Positions 19,250-30,422 of a DNA stretch of 37,420 bases are shown piece by piece (positions within the stretch are counted from its first letter, which is position 1; every line of letters starts with the position of its first letter). Below the pieces are notes generated by a model. It was not told the origin of the DNA. It searched no databases and was given only the letters and a program-made list of their open reading frames with translations. Both the position numbers and the translations under genes were made by a program. Origin of the DNA: Methylophaga sp. (GTDB lineage: Bacteria > Pseudomonadota > Gammaproteobacteria > Nitrosococcales > Methylophagaceae); NCBI GenBank assembly GCA_002733105.1, contig NVUI01000012.1:11444-48863 (forward strand), read 5' to 3'.

Positions 19250-19893
19250 TGGATACGAAAGCAGAAAGTCCTGTCACCTTAAAGCCCATTGCCCTTAAGG
19301 TACTAAGTGCCATTGTTTTATTGTGGGTGGTTAAAGGTTTAGAGCTCGCTTTTGACTGGGATTTTAGTGGTTATGGTATATATCCTCAAGCGATGGATCG
19401 CCTTATCGGTATCATCTTGGCACCGATGATTCATGGCTCTTTTGAGCATCTTTTTTCAAACACTTTAGCATTATTTATTTTGGCTACAGCACTATTCTAT
19501 GAGTACCCCAAAGCAGCCAAATATGTCTTTCCAATTATCTATATGGGTTCGGGAATGGGTGTTTGGTTGTTTGCACGAGAAGCACATCATTTTGGGGCGA
19601 GTGGTTTAACACATGGCATGATGTTCTTTTTGTTTTTGATTGGGGTGCTGCGTAGAGACAAACCTGCAATGGCTTTGGCGATGATTGTCTTTTTTCTCTA
19701 TGGCAGTATGGTTTGGGGGGTACTTCCATCAGAAGAAGGTATTTCTTTTGAAACCCATTTTTTTGGGGCTTTAATGGGCGTTATCTGTGCCATTGTGTTT
19801 CGTCATAAAGATCCTAAACCACCAGAAAAAAAATATAGCTGGGAAGAAGATGAGGATGAAGATGCTAGTGAAATTGAAAATAGAGTGGAATAA
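19249..19893 (+). CDS. Rhomboid-family intramembrane serine protease
   Basis: Multiple TM segments, HGSFEHLFSN, catalytic GASG, second catalytic His in ETHFFGALMG; acidic C-terminal tail (EEDEDEDASEIE); TAATG overlap with ovoB. Confidence 0.87.
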   Translation: MDTKAESPVTLKPIALKVLSAIVLLWVVKGLELAFDWDFSGYGIYPQAMDRLIGIILAPMIHGSFEHLFSNTLALFILATALFYEYPKAAKYVFPIIYMGSGMGVWLFAREAHHFGASGLTHGMMFFLFLIGVLRRDKPAMALAMIVFFLYGSMVWGVLPSEEGISFETHFFGALMGVICAIVFRHKDPKPPEKKYSWEEDEDEDASEIENRVE

Positions 19894-20063
19894 TTTTGTA
19901 GGTTTAGACAATAGTTGACTGTTTAAATCTAAATCGGGAATTTCTTCTCTGTCTTTATCCATATGTGAAGTGTAAACTGCAATAGTTACAACACCTTATA
20001 TATTTTTGGCGTGTGATTTGCCAAATTATCAATATATATTATGATGAACTGGAGCATAGAAAG

Positions 20064-20261
20064 ATGGCAGATAAAATTGGTGCAGCGGCAGGAAAATTGT
20101 GGAAATATTTAGATAAGAATGGTGCAAGCAGTGCAACTAAAATAGCCAAAGAAACTCAGTTAGATGCAAAAATTGTTCAACGCGCTATTGGCTGGTTAGC
20201 GAAAGAAGGCAAATTATCTTTTAAAACCAAGGGTCGCACAGAAACAATTTCTTTGAAATAA
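20064..20261 (+). CDS. Small winged-helix-turn-helix protein (DUF2582-like)
   Basis: MADKIGAAAGKLWKYLDKNGASSATKIAKETQLDAKIVQRAIGWLAKEGKLSFKTKGRTETISL. ATG 20064 preceded by GGAG; track start 20013 lies in an untranslated hairpin. Confidence 0.78.
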   Translation: MADKIGAAAGKLWKYLDKNGASSATKIAKETQLDAKIVQRAIGWLAKEGKLSFKTKGRTETISLK

Positions 20262-20287
20262 TACTTATAAAAAGTAACCGATATTTG

Positions 20288-20322
20288 AGCCCTTGCTGTG
20301 TGACACAGCAAGGGCTTTTTAT
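20288..20322 (+). terminator. Strong rho-independent terminator
   Basis: AGCCCTTGCTGTG-TGA-CACAGCAAGGGCT followed by TTTTATT. Confidence 0.88.
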
Positions 20323-20417
20323 TGTCTTATTATCAGTTGAATATTTTAGCAAAAAATAATATTAATGATTACCTTGTATAAAGGCCTTTTATCCTGCTAC
20401 TCTTCGGACACAAATAA

Positions 20418-22346
<1,929 letters not shown>

Positions 22347-22369
22347 TGATGAAACGAGATATGTAAATA

Positions 22370-24616
22370 ATGACTTCAGTAGATGATTTAGAACAACTAC
22401 CTGTTCGGGAGTTTACCGAAAAAGCGTACTTGGATTATTCCATGTACGTTATTTTAGATCGGGCTTTACCCCATGTAGGTGATGGCTTGAAGCCAGTGCA
22501 ACGTCGTATTGTTTATGCGATGTCTGAATTAGGTCTGAGTTCATCATCAAAACATAAAAAATCAGCACGTACCGTTGGCGACGTATTAGGTAAATATCAC
22601 CCTCATGGTGATTCGGCATGTTATGAAGCAATGGTATTGATGGCGCAGCCATTTTCATATCGTTATCCTTTAGTTGATGGACAAGGCAATTGGGGGTCTA
22701 TGGATGATCCTAAATCTTTTGCTGCCATGCGTTATACAGAATCAAAACTCACTGCTTATGCACAAACATTATTGGGTGAATTAGGCCAAGGTACCGTTAA
22801 TTGGGTCCCTAATTTTGATGGCACGATGAATGAGCCTGAATTATTACCAGCCCGATTACCTAATATCTTGCTGAATGGTGGTAGTGGTATTGCTGTTGGT
22901 ATGGCAACAGATATTCCTCCTCATAATTTGCGAGAAGTAGTCAGTGCTTGTTTGCAGTTATTGAAAAAGCCAACCACAAAACTTGAAGCTTTGTTAGAAG
23001 ATATTCAAGGGCCAGACTTTCCCACTGGTGGTGAGATTGTTTCTTCACGCGAAGACTTGTTAAAAATATATACCACTGGATACGGTAGTGTGCGCCAGCG
23101 AGCGTGTTATGAGCGAGGTAAGGAGGGGGAGATCATTATTAATGCGCTACCTTACCAAGTCTCTGGTGCAAAGGTTATTGAACAAATTGCTAACCAGATG
23201 AACAATAAAAAATTGCCTATGGTGGCTGATCTTCGCGATGAGTCTGATCATGCTCAACCGGTTAGATTAGTGATTGTGCCACGGTCAAATCGTGTTGATA
23301 TTGACGGTTTGATGTCACACTTATTTGCCAGCACTGATCTTGAACGTAGCCATCGCGTCAACATGAATATGATTGGTTTGGACGGTCGTCCTCGAGTCAA
23401 AGACCTAAAAGAATTATTAACAGAATGGTTAATTTATCGTATTGAAACAGTGCGTCGTCGCTTGCAATATCGTTTGGATAAAATTCTGGATCGAATGCAT
23501 GTGTTAGAAGGTTTGCTGGTAGCGTATCTTAATATTGATGAAGTCATTGCCATTATTCGTGCTGAAGATGAACCTAAGCCAGTATTAATGGAACGTTTTG
23601 GTCTGAGTGATCGCCAAGCTGAAGCTGTTTTAGAATTAAAATTACGCCATTTAGCCAAATTAGAAGAAGTGAAACTTCGTGGTGAGATGGATGCGTTGAC
23701 CAAAGAACGACAATCATTAGAATTATTGTTAAGTTCAGACACAAGATTAAAGACTTTAATTCGTAAAGAACTAATAGCAGATGCTGAAAAATTTGGCGAT
23801 GATCGCCGTTCTGCCATTGTACAACGTCAAGCTGCCAAAGCTTTAAGTGAGACTGAATTATTGCCAACAGAGCCATTGACTATCGTGCTATCAGAGAGTG
23901 GTTGGGTGCGTGCGGCTAAAGGACATGATGTTGATCCTGAATCACTTAATTTCCGTACTGGAGACCGATATTTCACCTCAGTGAAAGCACGCAGTAATCA
24001 ACAAATTGTATTTCTAGATTCAACAGGGCGAAGTTATTCAGTGTCTGCACACACTTTACCTTCAGCTCGTGGGCAAGGGGAACCCTTGAGTGGACGTTTC
24101 CAGTCGCCACCAGATGCACGATTTGTAGCCGTATTAGCAGGTGATTTAGATAAGCCACTGTTATTGTCGAATACAGCTGGTTATGGATTTATAACAACAC
24201 TAGATAATTTACTAGCAAAAAATAAAGCAGGTAAAGCCTTATTCAAGCTACCTGATGGTGCTGGTATTTTACCTCCCTTGTGGATAGATAATCTGGATAC
24301 AGATAGCCTTGCTGTTACTGCTGGTGATGGCCGATTATTAGTTTTCTCAGCAAGTGAAATGCCTCAACTGAATAAAGGTAAGGGTGTGCGGTTGATTAAT
24401 ATTCCACAAGCACGTTTTACAACCAAACAAGAGTGGTTGCATTCAGTTATATCTGTGCCGGAAGCTAGCAGTGTGACATTATATGCTGGAAGGCGACATC
24501 TCACACTCAAACCCTCTGATTTAGCACATTACACCGGTGAGCGTGGCAAGCGAGGCCATAAATTACCTAGAGGATTACAAAAAGTGACTAGGGTAGCATT
24601 GGCGACAAAAGAATAG
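22370..24616 (+). CDS. parC: DNA topoisomerase IV subunit A
   Basis: [82 protein letters not shown] (active Tyr); 748 aa directly after parE. Confidence 0.96.
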   Translation: MTSVDDLEQLPVREFTEKAYLDYSMYVILDRALPHVGDGLKPVQRRIVYAMSELGLSSSSKHKKSARTVGDVLGKYHPHGDSACYEAMVLMAQPFSYRYPLVDGQGNWGSMDDPKSFAAMRYTESKLTAYAQTLLGELGQGTVNWVPNFDGTMNEPELLPARLPNILLNGGSGIAVGMATDIPPHNLREVVSACLQLLKKPTTKLEALLEDIQGPDFPTGGEIVSSREDLLKIYTTGYGSVRQRACYERGKEGEIIINALPYQVSGAKVIEQIANQMNNKKLPMVADLRDESDHAQPVRLVIVPRSNRVDIDGLMSHLFASTDLERSHRVNMNMIGLDGRPRVKDLKELLTEWLIYRIETVRRRLQYRLDKILDRMHVLEGLLVAYLNIDEVIAIIRAEDEPKPVLMERFGLSDRQAEAVLELKLRHLAKLEEVKLRGEMDALTKERQSLELLLSSDTRLKTLIRKELIADAEKFGDDRRSAIVQRQAAKALSETELLPTEPLTIVLSESGWVRAAKGHDVDPESLNFRTGDRYFTSVKARSNQQIVFLDSTGRSYSVSAHTLPSARGQGEPLSGRFQSPPDARFVAVLAGDLDKPLLLSNTAGYGFITTLDNLLAKNKAGKALFKLPDGAGILPPLWIDNLDTDSLAVTAGDGRLLVFSASEMPQLNKGKGVRLINIPQARFTTKQEWLHSVISVPEASSVTLYAGRRHLTLKPSDLAHYTGERGKRGHKLPRGLQKVTRVALATKE

Positions 24617-24645
24617 CGGTCTTATTGAGGGACTGCTATTTTATT
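24612..24645. terminator. Possible bidirectional hairpin terminator between convergent genes
   Basis: AATAGCGGTC-TTATTGAGG-GACTGCTATT followed by TTATT; overlaps the parC stop codon and reaches the stop of the convergent gene. Confidence 0.45.
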
Positions 24646-27481
24646 GTTCAGGATTAAAAGTCCCAGCTTCTAGAAGCTTAATAAATTGATCAGCAGGAAT
24701 CGGAGGGCTAAAATAATAGCCTTGAATTTCATCACAGCCTAAATCCCGTAACAATGCCAGTTGTTCAACATCTTCAACACCTTCAGCTACTACGGATAGG
24801 CCTAAATTATGAGCAAGAAGAATAGTTGAAGAGACAATGGCTCTATCGCCTGAACTATCAACGATATGGCGTATAAACGACATATCAATTTTTAGCGTAT
24901 CGACAGGAAATTGTTTGATATAACTTAAAGTAGAATAGCCTGTTCCGTAATCATCAATACTAATAGACAAACCTAATTCTTTGAGTTGTTTGAGGCTGGT
25001 AATAGTTTGCTCTATATCATGCATGGCTGTGCCTTCTATTATTTCTAGATCTAGATAATTGGCAGCAAGATCAGCATGAGTTAAGGCTTGTTCAACAATC
25101 TCTATTAGATTTTGTTGTTGGAACTGTTTGGGGGATAGATTGACACTGATTTTAATTTTAGACAGTCCCATATCTTGCCATACTTTATTTTGTCGGCAGG
25201 CTTCATTTAAAGTCCATTCCCCCAGTTGGGTGATTAAGCCAGTATCTTCAGCAATAGGAATAAATTGATCAGGGCTGATCATACCTTTGGTGGGATGAAT
25301 CCATCTAATGAGAGCTTCAGCGCCTACGATTTTATGAGTGTGTGTATCCACTTTGGGTTGGTAATACAACTCAAATTCATCATTATCTAATGCTTGATGC
25401 AGGTTTGTTTCCATCACCAAAGTTTGCATGGCTTGCTCATTAAGTTCTTTAGAGTAAAACTGGAAATTATTTCTGCCTTCAGCCTTAGCGTGATACATCG
25501 CAGAATCAGCGTTCTTAATAAGTGTGCCAACATCACTACCATCATTAGGAAAGGTAGCAATTCCGATACTAGCAGAGATATGAATATTCTGATTATCTAT
25601 GGTGAAAGGTAATGCAATGGCGGTCAAGATTTTGTTAGCAATATGAGTGGTGTGAGAGTAAGACCCATTCTGTTGCTCAATTGCTGCCAGACAGACAACA
25701 AATTCATCTCCGCCTAATCGTGCAACAGTATCTTCCTCACGCAGTGAATCAACAAGTCGTTCGGAAACCATTTTTAGTAATTTATCACCAGAGGAATGAC
25801 CTAGAGAATCATTAACTGTTTTAAATCTGTCCAAATCAAGGAACATTATTTGAAAGTTGGACTTATCACGTGTAGATCTTTTAATCGATTGTTGTAGGCG
25901 GTCATTTAATAACTGACGATTCGGCAGCTGTGTAAGTGGATCATAATGAGCTTGAAAATAGAGTTGATTTTCCCATGCTGACTTTTCTAATGCGATAGCA
26001 AAGCGGTCACCTAGTTCTCTTAGTCGGGAGAGTATTTCTTTAGCAAGCTCATCAGTGGTAAACCCAAAAATTAGAATAGCGGTAAGCTCATCGTTACTGA
26101 CGACAGGAACAAGTACAAAGCAAGCCAAACCTTCCTGTATTAGTGGTATCAGATAACTGGGCAGACTTGTATTATCGACCTGATAGCTCACCGTCTTTTT
26201 GTGTAATAGCGTATTTTTCTCTGTTGTAAGGATAGAATGCGAGGTCATTGATATACCATGTATATGGTGTGCATCCTCGGAATAAAGTTCGAATAATTCT
26301 TTGTTATTTTCATCAATCAAAGCAATATTTATTGTTGTAGACTGAACTGCATTATTACCATGCGTGATGGTGGTTGCCAGAATATCTTTGATGGTAATAT
26401 TAGAAAGAATAAGCTGGTCAATTTCTGATAATGTCGTCAGAAATTTAAATTGCTGTGAAATTCGCGTAGACATTGAGTTAAATGAATCTGCCAGTTGGTT
26501 AAATTCATCATCACTTGTCACCGTGACGGGATGGTCAAAGTCATTATTAGATATTCGTTTGATACCCTTCATTAGCTCTTCAAGAGGCGTTAGATAACGA
26601 CGGATCTGGTTGGTGCTGAGAAAAGCGATAATAATAAGTGTAAATAAGCTGATGATAATAAATATGTTTTTTAATCGTGAAATAGCTTCAAGAGCAGAAT
26701 GTTGATCTTGGGTGATGACAATGGTGAAACTGGGGTATAGAAATTTTGGTTTTAAAAAAAGGTTCCAATAACCAATAAATAAGCTCTGGTCATTATCTGC
26801 CCAGCTTGTGTTGCCGGTCGCTGTCTTTCCCCATGCTGATTTGATGGTTTGTAGTTGAGAATTAAGTTGCATTTGTGAGCAATACAGTAGTTTTTTTTCA
26901 GTGCCATAGACACAGAAGCCCCTGCTTTCATCAAATGTATCTACATCTCCCCATAGTGCATCACTTTCAATGAGTCCGGCAATAATTCGATCGGTATTTT
27001 TAATCGCCTGTAATAAATATATTTTTGCCGGTAGGTCGGGTTGATATTGTGTGAGTACAACGGGATTTCCTTGAGACAAAAACTCAAGCTCTGAGTCAGA
27101 GATAAGGGGAAATATCTCTCTGGATTGATAAGTATTGTCAGCTAAATCTATAACGTAGTCATCAATTACATTAATGATGAAGAGTTGTGAAAATGCCTCA
27201 GATTTAAGATTTTCATCAGTGATTAAAGGTGCTTGCTCCAAGGTATTAGCTTGTATTTCTAGTTTTTGGTCAAGCAGTGTTAGCCGGTCATATATCGAGA
27301 GGCCATAAGTTTTTGCACCTTGACGTAAACTCTGATCAACATGTTGTGTTGTAAGCAAGTTAATTTGCCGGAGAGAAAAAATGGCGAGAATAACGATGGG
27401 GACTAGGGCTGAGATGATAAATAACAGGAAAATACGGCGTGCAACTTTACTGTCGAGAAAAGTACCTTTAATGGATAGCAT
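24641..27481 (-). CDS. Membrane receptor with periplasmic sensor, HAMP, GAF, GGDEF and EAL domains
   Basis: TM at N-terminus and near residue 280, HAMP region, GAF-like segment, RLGGDEFVVCL, GAEALIRW, DDYGTGYSTLSYIKQFPVDTLKID, AEGVE. Confidence 0.92.
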   Translation of the reverse strand: MLSIKGTFLDSKVARRIFLLFIISALVPIVILAIFSLRQINLLTTQHVDQSLRQGAKTYGLSIYDRLTLLDQKLEIQANTLEQAPLITDENLKSEAFSQLFIINVIDDYVIDLADNTYQSREIFPLISDSELEFLSQGNPVVLTQYQPDLPAKIYLLQAIKNTDRIIAGLIESDALWGDVDTFDESRGFCVYGTEKKLLYCSQMQLNSQLQTIKSAWGKTATGNTSWADNDQSLFIGYWNLFLKPKFLYPSFTIVITQDQHSALEAISRLKNIFIIISLFTLIIIAFLSTNQIRRYLTPLEELMKGIKRISNNDFDHPVTVTSDDEFNQLADSFNSMSTRISQQFKFLTTLSEIDQLILSNITIKDILATTITHGNNAVQSTTINIALIDENNKELFELYSEDAHHIHGISMTSHSILTTEKNTLLHKKTVSYQVDNTSLPSYLIPLIQEGLACFVLVPVVSNDELTAILIFGFTTDELAKEILSRLRELGDRFAIALEKSAWENQLYFQAHYDPLTQLPNRQLLNDRLQQSIKRSTRDKSNFQIMFLDLDRFKTVNDSLGHSSGDKLLKMVSERLVDSLREEDTVARLGGDEFVVCLAAIEQQNGSYSHTTHIANKILTAIALPFTIDNQNIHISASIGIATFPNDGSDVGTLIKNADSAMYHAKAEGRNNFQFYSKELNEQAMQTLVMETNLHQALDNDEFELYYQPKVDTHTHKIVGAEALIRWIHPTKGMISPDQFIPIAEDTGLITQLGEWTLNEACRQNKVWQDMGLSKIKISVNLSPKQFQQQNLIEIVEQALTHADLAANYLDLEIIEGTAMHDIEQTITSLKQLKELGLSISIDDYGTGYSTLSYIKQFPVDTLKIDMSFIRHIVDSSGDRAIVSSTILLAHNLGLSVVAEGVEDVEQLALLRDLGCDEIQGYYFSPPIPADQFIKLLEAGTFNPEQ

Positions 27482-27561
27482 ATTTTAGTCAATAATGTTT
27501 AGTTAAAGAGGTTGGGTCGTAAGGAAGCAAGAGTCTATGATCAAATAGCAGTTTTTCAAGA

Positions 27562-28023
27562 TTAATAATTTTCTGCTTTACCGATAAAACCACCATTGTT
27601 GGCACGAACAATATCATCCTGGCTTTTTGCTGAGGTTAAAGGTGAAGCACTTTTCCCATCAGCACCTTTACTATAAAGATCATAGTCGGTATTGAGAGGG
27701 ACAAGATTTTTATCTTTACGTTTTGCACCATTACCCATAACAGTACTCATATCTAAATATTGATATGGTGTATCCCAAGGGTCTGTGGGGGCATTGACCG
27801 TGTTTAAGTCAGGCGGTAAAGCATTATTTTCCGTTTTGTAACGTTCAATCAGCAGTGCTATATAAGCGATATTAGCAATAGCCTTGCTAGTGTTGGCTTT
27901 ATCGATATAGCTGCGGTAACTACTTTGAGCAATAGACACTAAAATAGCCATGATCGCAATGGCTAACAACAGCTCAATAAGAGTAAATCCTTTATTTTTA
28001 ATTCTAATCAGTAATATTGACAT
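27562..28023 (-). CDS. Type II secretion GspG-like pseudopilin / type IV pilin-like protein
   Basis: Prepilin motif KG^FTLIELLLAIAIMAILVSIA; GspG-like C-terminus (PTDPWDTPYQYLD...DYDLYSKGADGKSA...DIVRANNGGFIG). Confidence 0.85.
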   Translation of the reverse strand: MSILLIRIKNKGFTLIELLLAIAIMAILVSIAQSSYRSYIDKANTSKAIANIAYIALLIERYKTENNALPPDLNTVNAPTDPWDTPYQYLDMSTVMGNGAKRKDKNLVPLNTDYDLYSKGADGKSASPLTSAKSQDDIVRANNGGFIGKAENY

Positions 28024-28192
28024 ATTTTCCTCCTAAATTTAATGACTGAAGTTTAGGGGCTTCTTTATATATTTCAAGTTTAAACTTAGTGTACTGATAG
28101 TCTAACTGAAAGGCAAAGTCATTACGTGACTTGTGGTTTTTAGATATGTTATGGTTAGTCCCCACTACGGTTTATAAATTTTTGGAGAGATA

Positions 28193-29872
28193 ATGGCAGG
28201 CCTATTTTCAAAGCAGCGCATTATAGCTAAGGAAGGCTTTAATAGGTGGTTAATAGCCCCTGCTGCATTAGGGATCCATCTGTGTATCGGTTCAGTTTAT
28301 GCTTGGAGTTTATTCAACCCAGCATTAGTGGCAAGAATTGGGGTAGTGACCAGTTCTGCTGATGATTGGACCTTAAAAAGTGTGGTATGGATTTTCACGG
28401 TTGCTATTGTTTTCTTGGGACTATCAGCTGCCTTTGCAGGAAAATGGTTAGAAAAAGTTGGGCCTAGATTAGTTGGTTCGATTGCGGCTGTTTGTTGGGG
28501 TGGTGGTTTCCTTATCGGTGGCATGGGTATTGTTACTGGCCAATTATGGCTGCTTTATCTCGGCTATGGTGTATTAGGTGGCTGTGGGCTTGGACTAGGT
28601 TATATCTCTCCTGTTAGCACACTGATCCGTTGGTTCCCAGATCGTCGTGGAATGGCAACAGGAATAGCTATTATGGGCTTTGGTGGTGGTGCCATGATTG
28701 CCAAATTTATGATTGGCCCTATGATGAAATCATTTTATGTCGCCCCTGAATATTTAGGTTCAGTTGATAGTGTTAATTTAATCACTGAAGCTGGACGCCG
28801 TGTGGTTGAAGTGGCCGGTGAGCTACGAGAAGTTGTCGTCATTGGTGCAAATGATATTGCCAATATGTTGGTCTCCGGTCCTGAAGGGGTTTATCTGGTT
28901 GGGACGGGTAATATCGGTGTCGCTCAAACTTTCTTTACCTTGGGCGTGGTCTACTTTTTCATTATGTTAATAGCTGCTTTTTCATATAGAGTGCCGAAAG
29001 AAGGTTGGTTGCCTGAAGGTTATGTTGTGCCAGATGAAACTAAAGGGATGATTACCGAGCATGATGTACATATTGATGAAGCATTAAAAACTCCTCAATT
29101 TTGGCAATTATGGATAATGCTTTGTTTGAATGTAACGGCTGGAATTGGTGTTATCTCTGTTGCTAAAACAATGATGAAGGATATTTTTGGTGGTGTATTG
29201 CCGGATATTGTCAATCTAGAATTTGCAGCAACCTATGTGCTAATGATCAGTGCCTTTAATATGGTGGGGCGTTTCTTTTGGGCAAGCACATCGGACTATA
29301 TAGGCCGTAAAAATACGTACTTCATCTTCTTTGGCCTAGGTGCAATATTGTATGCATCCATTCCTTTTGCTGCTCAAGCAGTGAGTGTCACACCATCGAT
29401 CACATGGTTAATAATGTTCTATGCTGCAACTATGTTGATTTTCACTATGTATGGCGGAGCCTTTGCAACCATTCCAGCCTACCTTGCAGATATCTTTGGC
29501 ACTAAATACGTGGGTGGTATCCATGGTCGATTATTGACGGCATGGAGTACTGCAGGTGTGCTTGGACCGTTAGCCATTACTTCTTTACGTGAAAGCTCAA
29601 CTGCAAAAGCAGTTCAAGGATTAGTTGATAAGCTTGATCCCGCTCTATTTCAAACTACTTTTGGTGCAGGCAAAGATCAGTTAGATAGCTTAATACAGGC
29701 GAAAACGGTGACGATTTCAAAACTGATGGAAATTGCACCCGCTGGGACGATTGATCCAACACCCAGTTTGTATAATCAGACGATGTATTTGATGGCGGGT
29801 CTATTAGTCATTGCTTTTATTGCTAATCTTCTTATGAAACCGGTGCATCATTCACATCATATGCAGAAATAA
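28193..29872 (+). CDS. OFA-family (oxalate/formate antiporter-like) MFS transporter
   Basis: NRWLIAPAALGIHLCIGSVYAWSLFNPAL, GGCGLGLGYISPVSTLIRWFPDRRGMATGIAIMGFGGGAMI, GRFFWASTSDYIGRKNTYFIFF; 12-TM-like pattern. Confidence 0.9.
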   Translation: MAGLFSKQRIIAKEGFNRWLIAPAALGIHLCIGSVYAWSLFNPALVARIGVVTSSADDWTLKSVVWIFTVAIVFLGLSAAFAGKWLEKVGPRLVGSIAAVCWGGGFLIGGMGIVTGQLWLLYLGYGVLGGCGLGLGYISPVSTLIRWFPDRRGMATGIAIMGFGGGAMIAKFMIGPMMKSFYVAPEYLGSVDSVNLITEAGRRVVEVAGELREVVVIGANDIANMLVSGPEGVYLVGTGNIGVAQTFFTLGVVYFFIMLIAAFSYRVPKEGWLPEGYVVPDETKGMITEHDVHIDEALKTPQFWQLWIMLCLNVTAGIGVISVAKTMMKDIFGGVLPDIVNLEFAATYVLMISAFNMVGRFFWASTSDYIGRKNTYFIFFGLGAILYASIPFAAQAVSVTPSITWLIMFYAATMLIFTMYGGAFATIPAYLADIFGTKYVGGIHGRLLTAWSTAGVLGPLAITSLRESSTAKAVQGLVDKLDPALFQTTFGAGKDQLDSLIQAKTVTISKLMEIAPAGTIDPTPSLYNQTMYLMAGLLVIAFIANLLMKPVHHSHHMQK

Positions 29873-29897
29873 CAAAAAGTGTAGATAACGATAGATA

Positions 29898-29909
29898 TGA
29901 TCTAGATCA
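29898..29909. promoter_or_regulatory. FNR/Anr-like palindrome TGAT-CTAG-ATCA
   Basis: Perfect 12-nt palindrome TGATCTAGATCA; matches the inner 8 bases of the FNR consensus TTGATNNNNATCAA. Confidence 0.4.
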
Positions 29910-29985
29910 CGACAGCATAAGGTTGTTCTCTAGTTGGCGGTCGAGAAATGTTATGCTCATGGCATCTTAAGATTTAGGATTTAAT

Positions 29986-30228
29986 ATGCCATTAACACAC
30001 CATCCATTAGTTCAAGAATTTCCAAAATTGAAAGCACAAATTCATACGTTAAAAACGGGAAATAATTTTTTCCACCACTTGATGGAACGTTATGAGTTAA
30101 TAGACAAGAAAATTTACCGTATTGAAAGTGGTGAAGAGCCAACCAGTGATGAATATGTTGATAGATTAGGCAAAGAACGTCTTCAGCTTAAAGACGAGTT
30201 GTACAAAATCATCCTCAAAAACAAGTAG
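29986..30228 (+). CDS. DUF465/YdcH-family small protein
   Basis: 80 aa: HPLVQEFPKLKAQIHTLKTGNNFFHHLMERYELIDKKIYRIESGEEPTSDEYVDRLGKERLQLKDELYKIILKN. Confidence 0.8.
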   Translation: MPLTHHPLVQEFPKLKAQIHTLKTGNNFFHHLMERYELIDKKIYRIESGEEPTSDEYVDRLGKERLQLKDELYKIILKNK

Positions 30229-30260
30229 ATTAGTTCTCATCTAATAATATTTAAAAAATG

Positions 30261-30296
30261 GGTCAATAAATAGTTAGTATTTGTTGGCCTTTTTTT
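30261..30296 (+). terminator. Putative rho-independent terminator after DUF465 gene
   Basis: GGTCAATAAAT-AGTTAGT-ATTTGTTGGCC (with G-T pairs) followed by a T7 tract. Confidence 0.65.
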
Positions 30297-30370
30297 GTGG
30301 CAATTTAGTAGGATAATTGCCCCATATGGCTTCACAATTGGCTATAGTCGTGGTACTTTCACCGTTTAAA

Positions 30371-30400
30371 TATAATAAAAACACATGCACCAAATTGGTG
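30371..30400 (+). promoter_or_regulatory. Candidate -10 box and adjacent palindrome upstream of formate dehydrogenase
   Basis: TATAAT at 30371-30376; perfect palindrome CACCAA-A-TTGGTG at 30388-30400, near the predicted transcription start; weak -35. Confidence 0.45.
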
Positions 30401-30422
30401 ATGTCTAATAGAGAGAATATAA

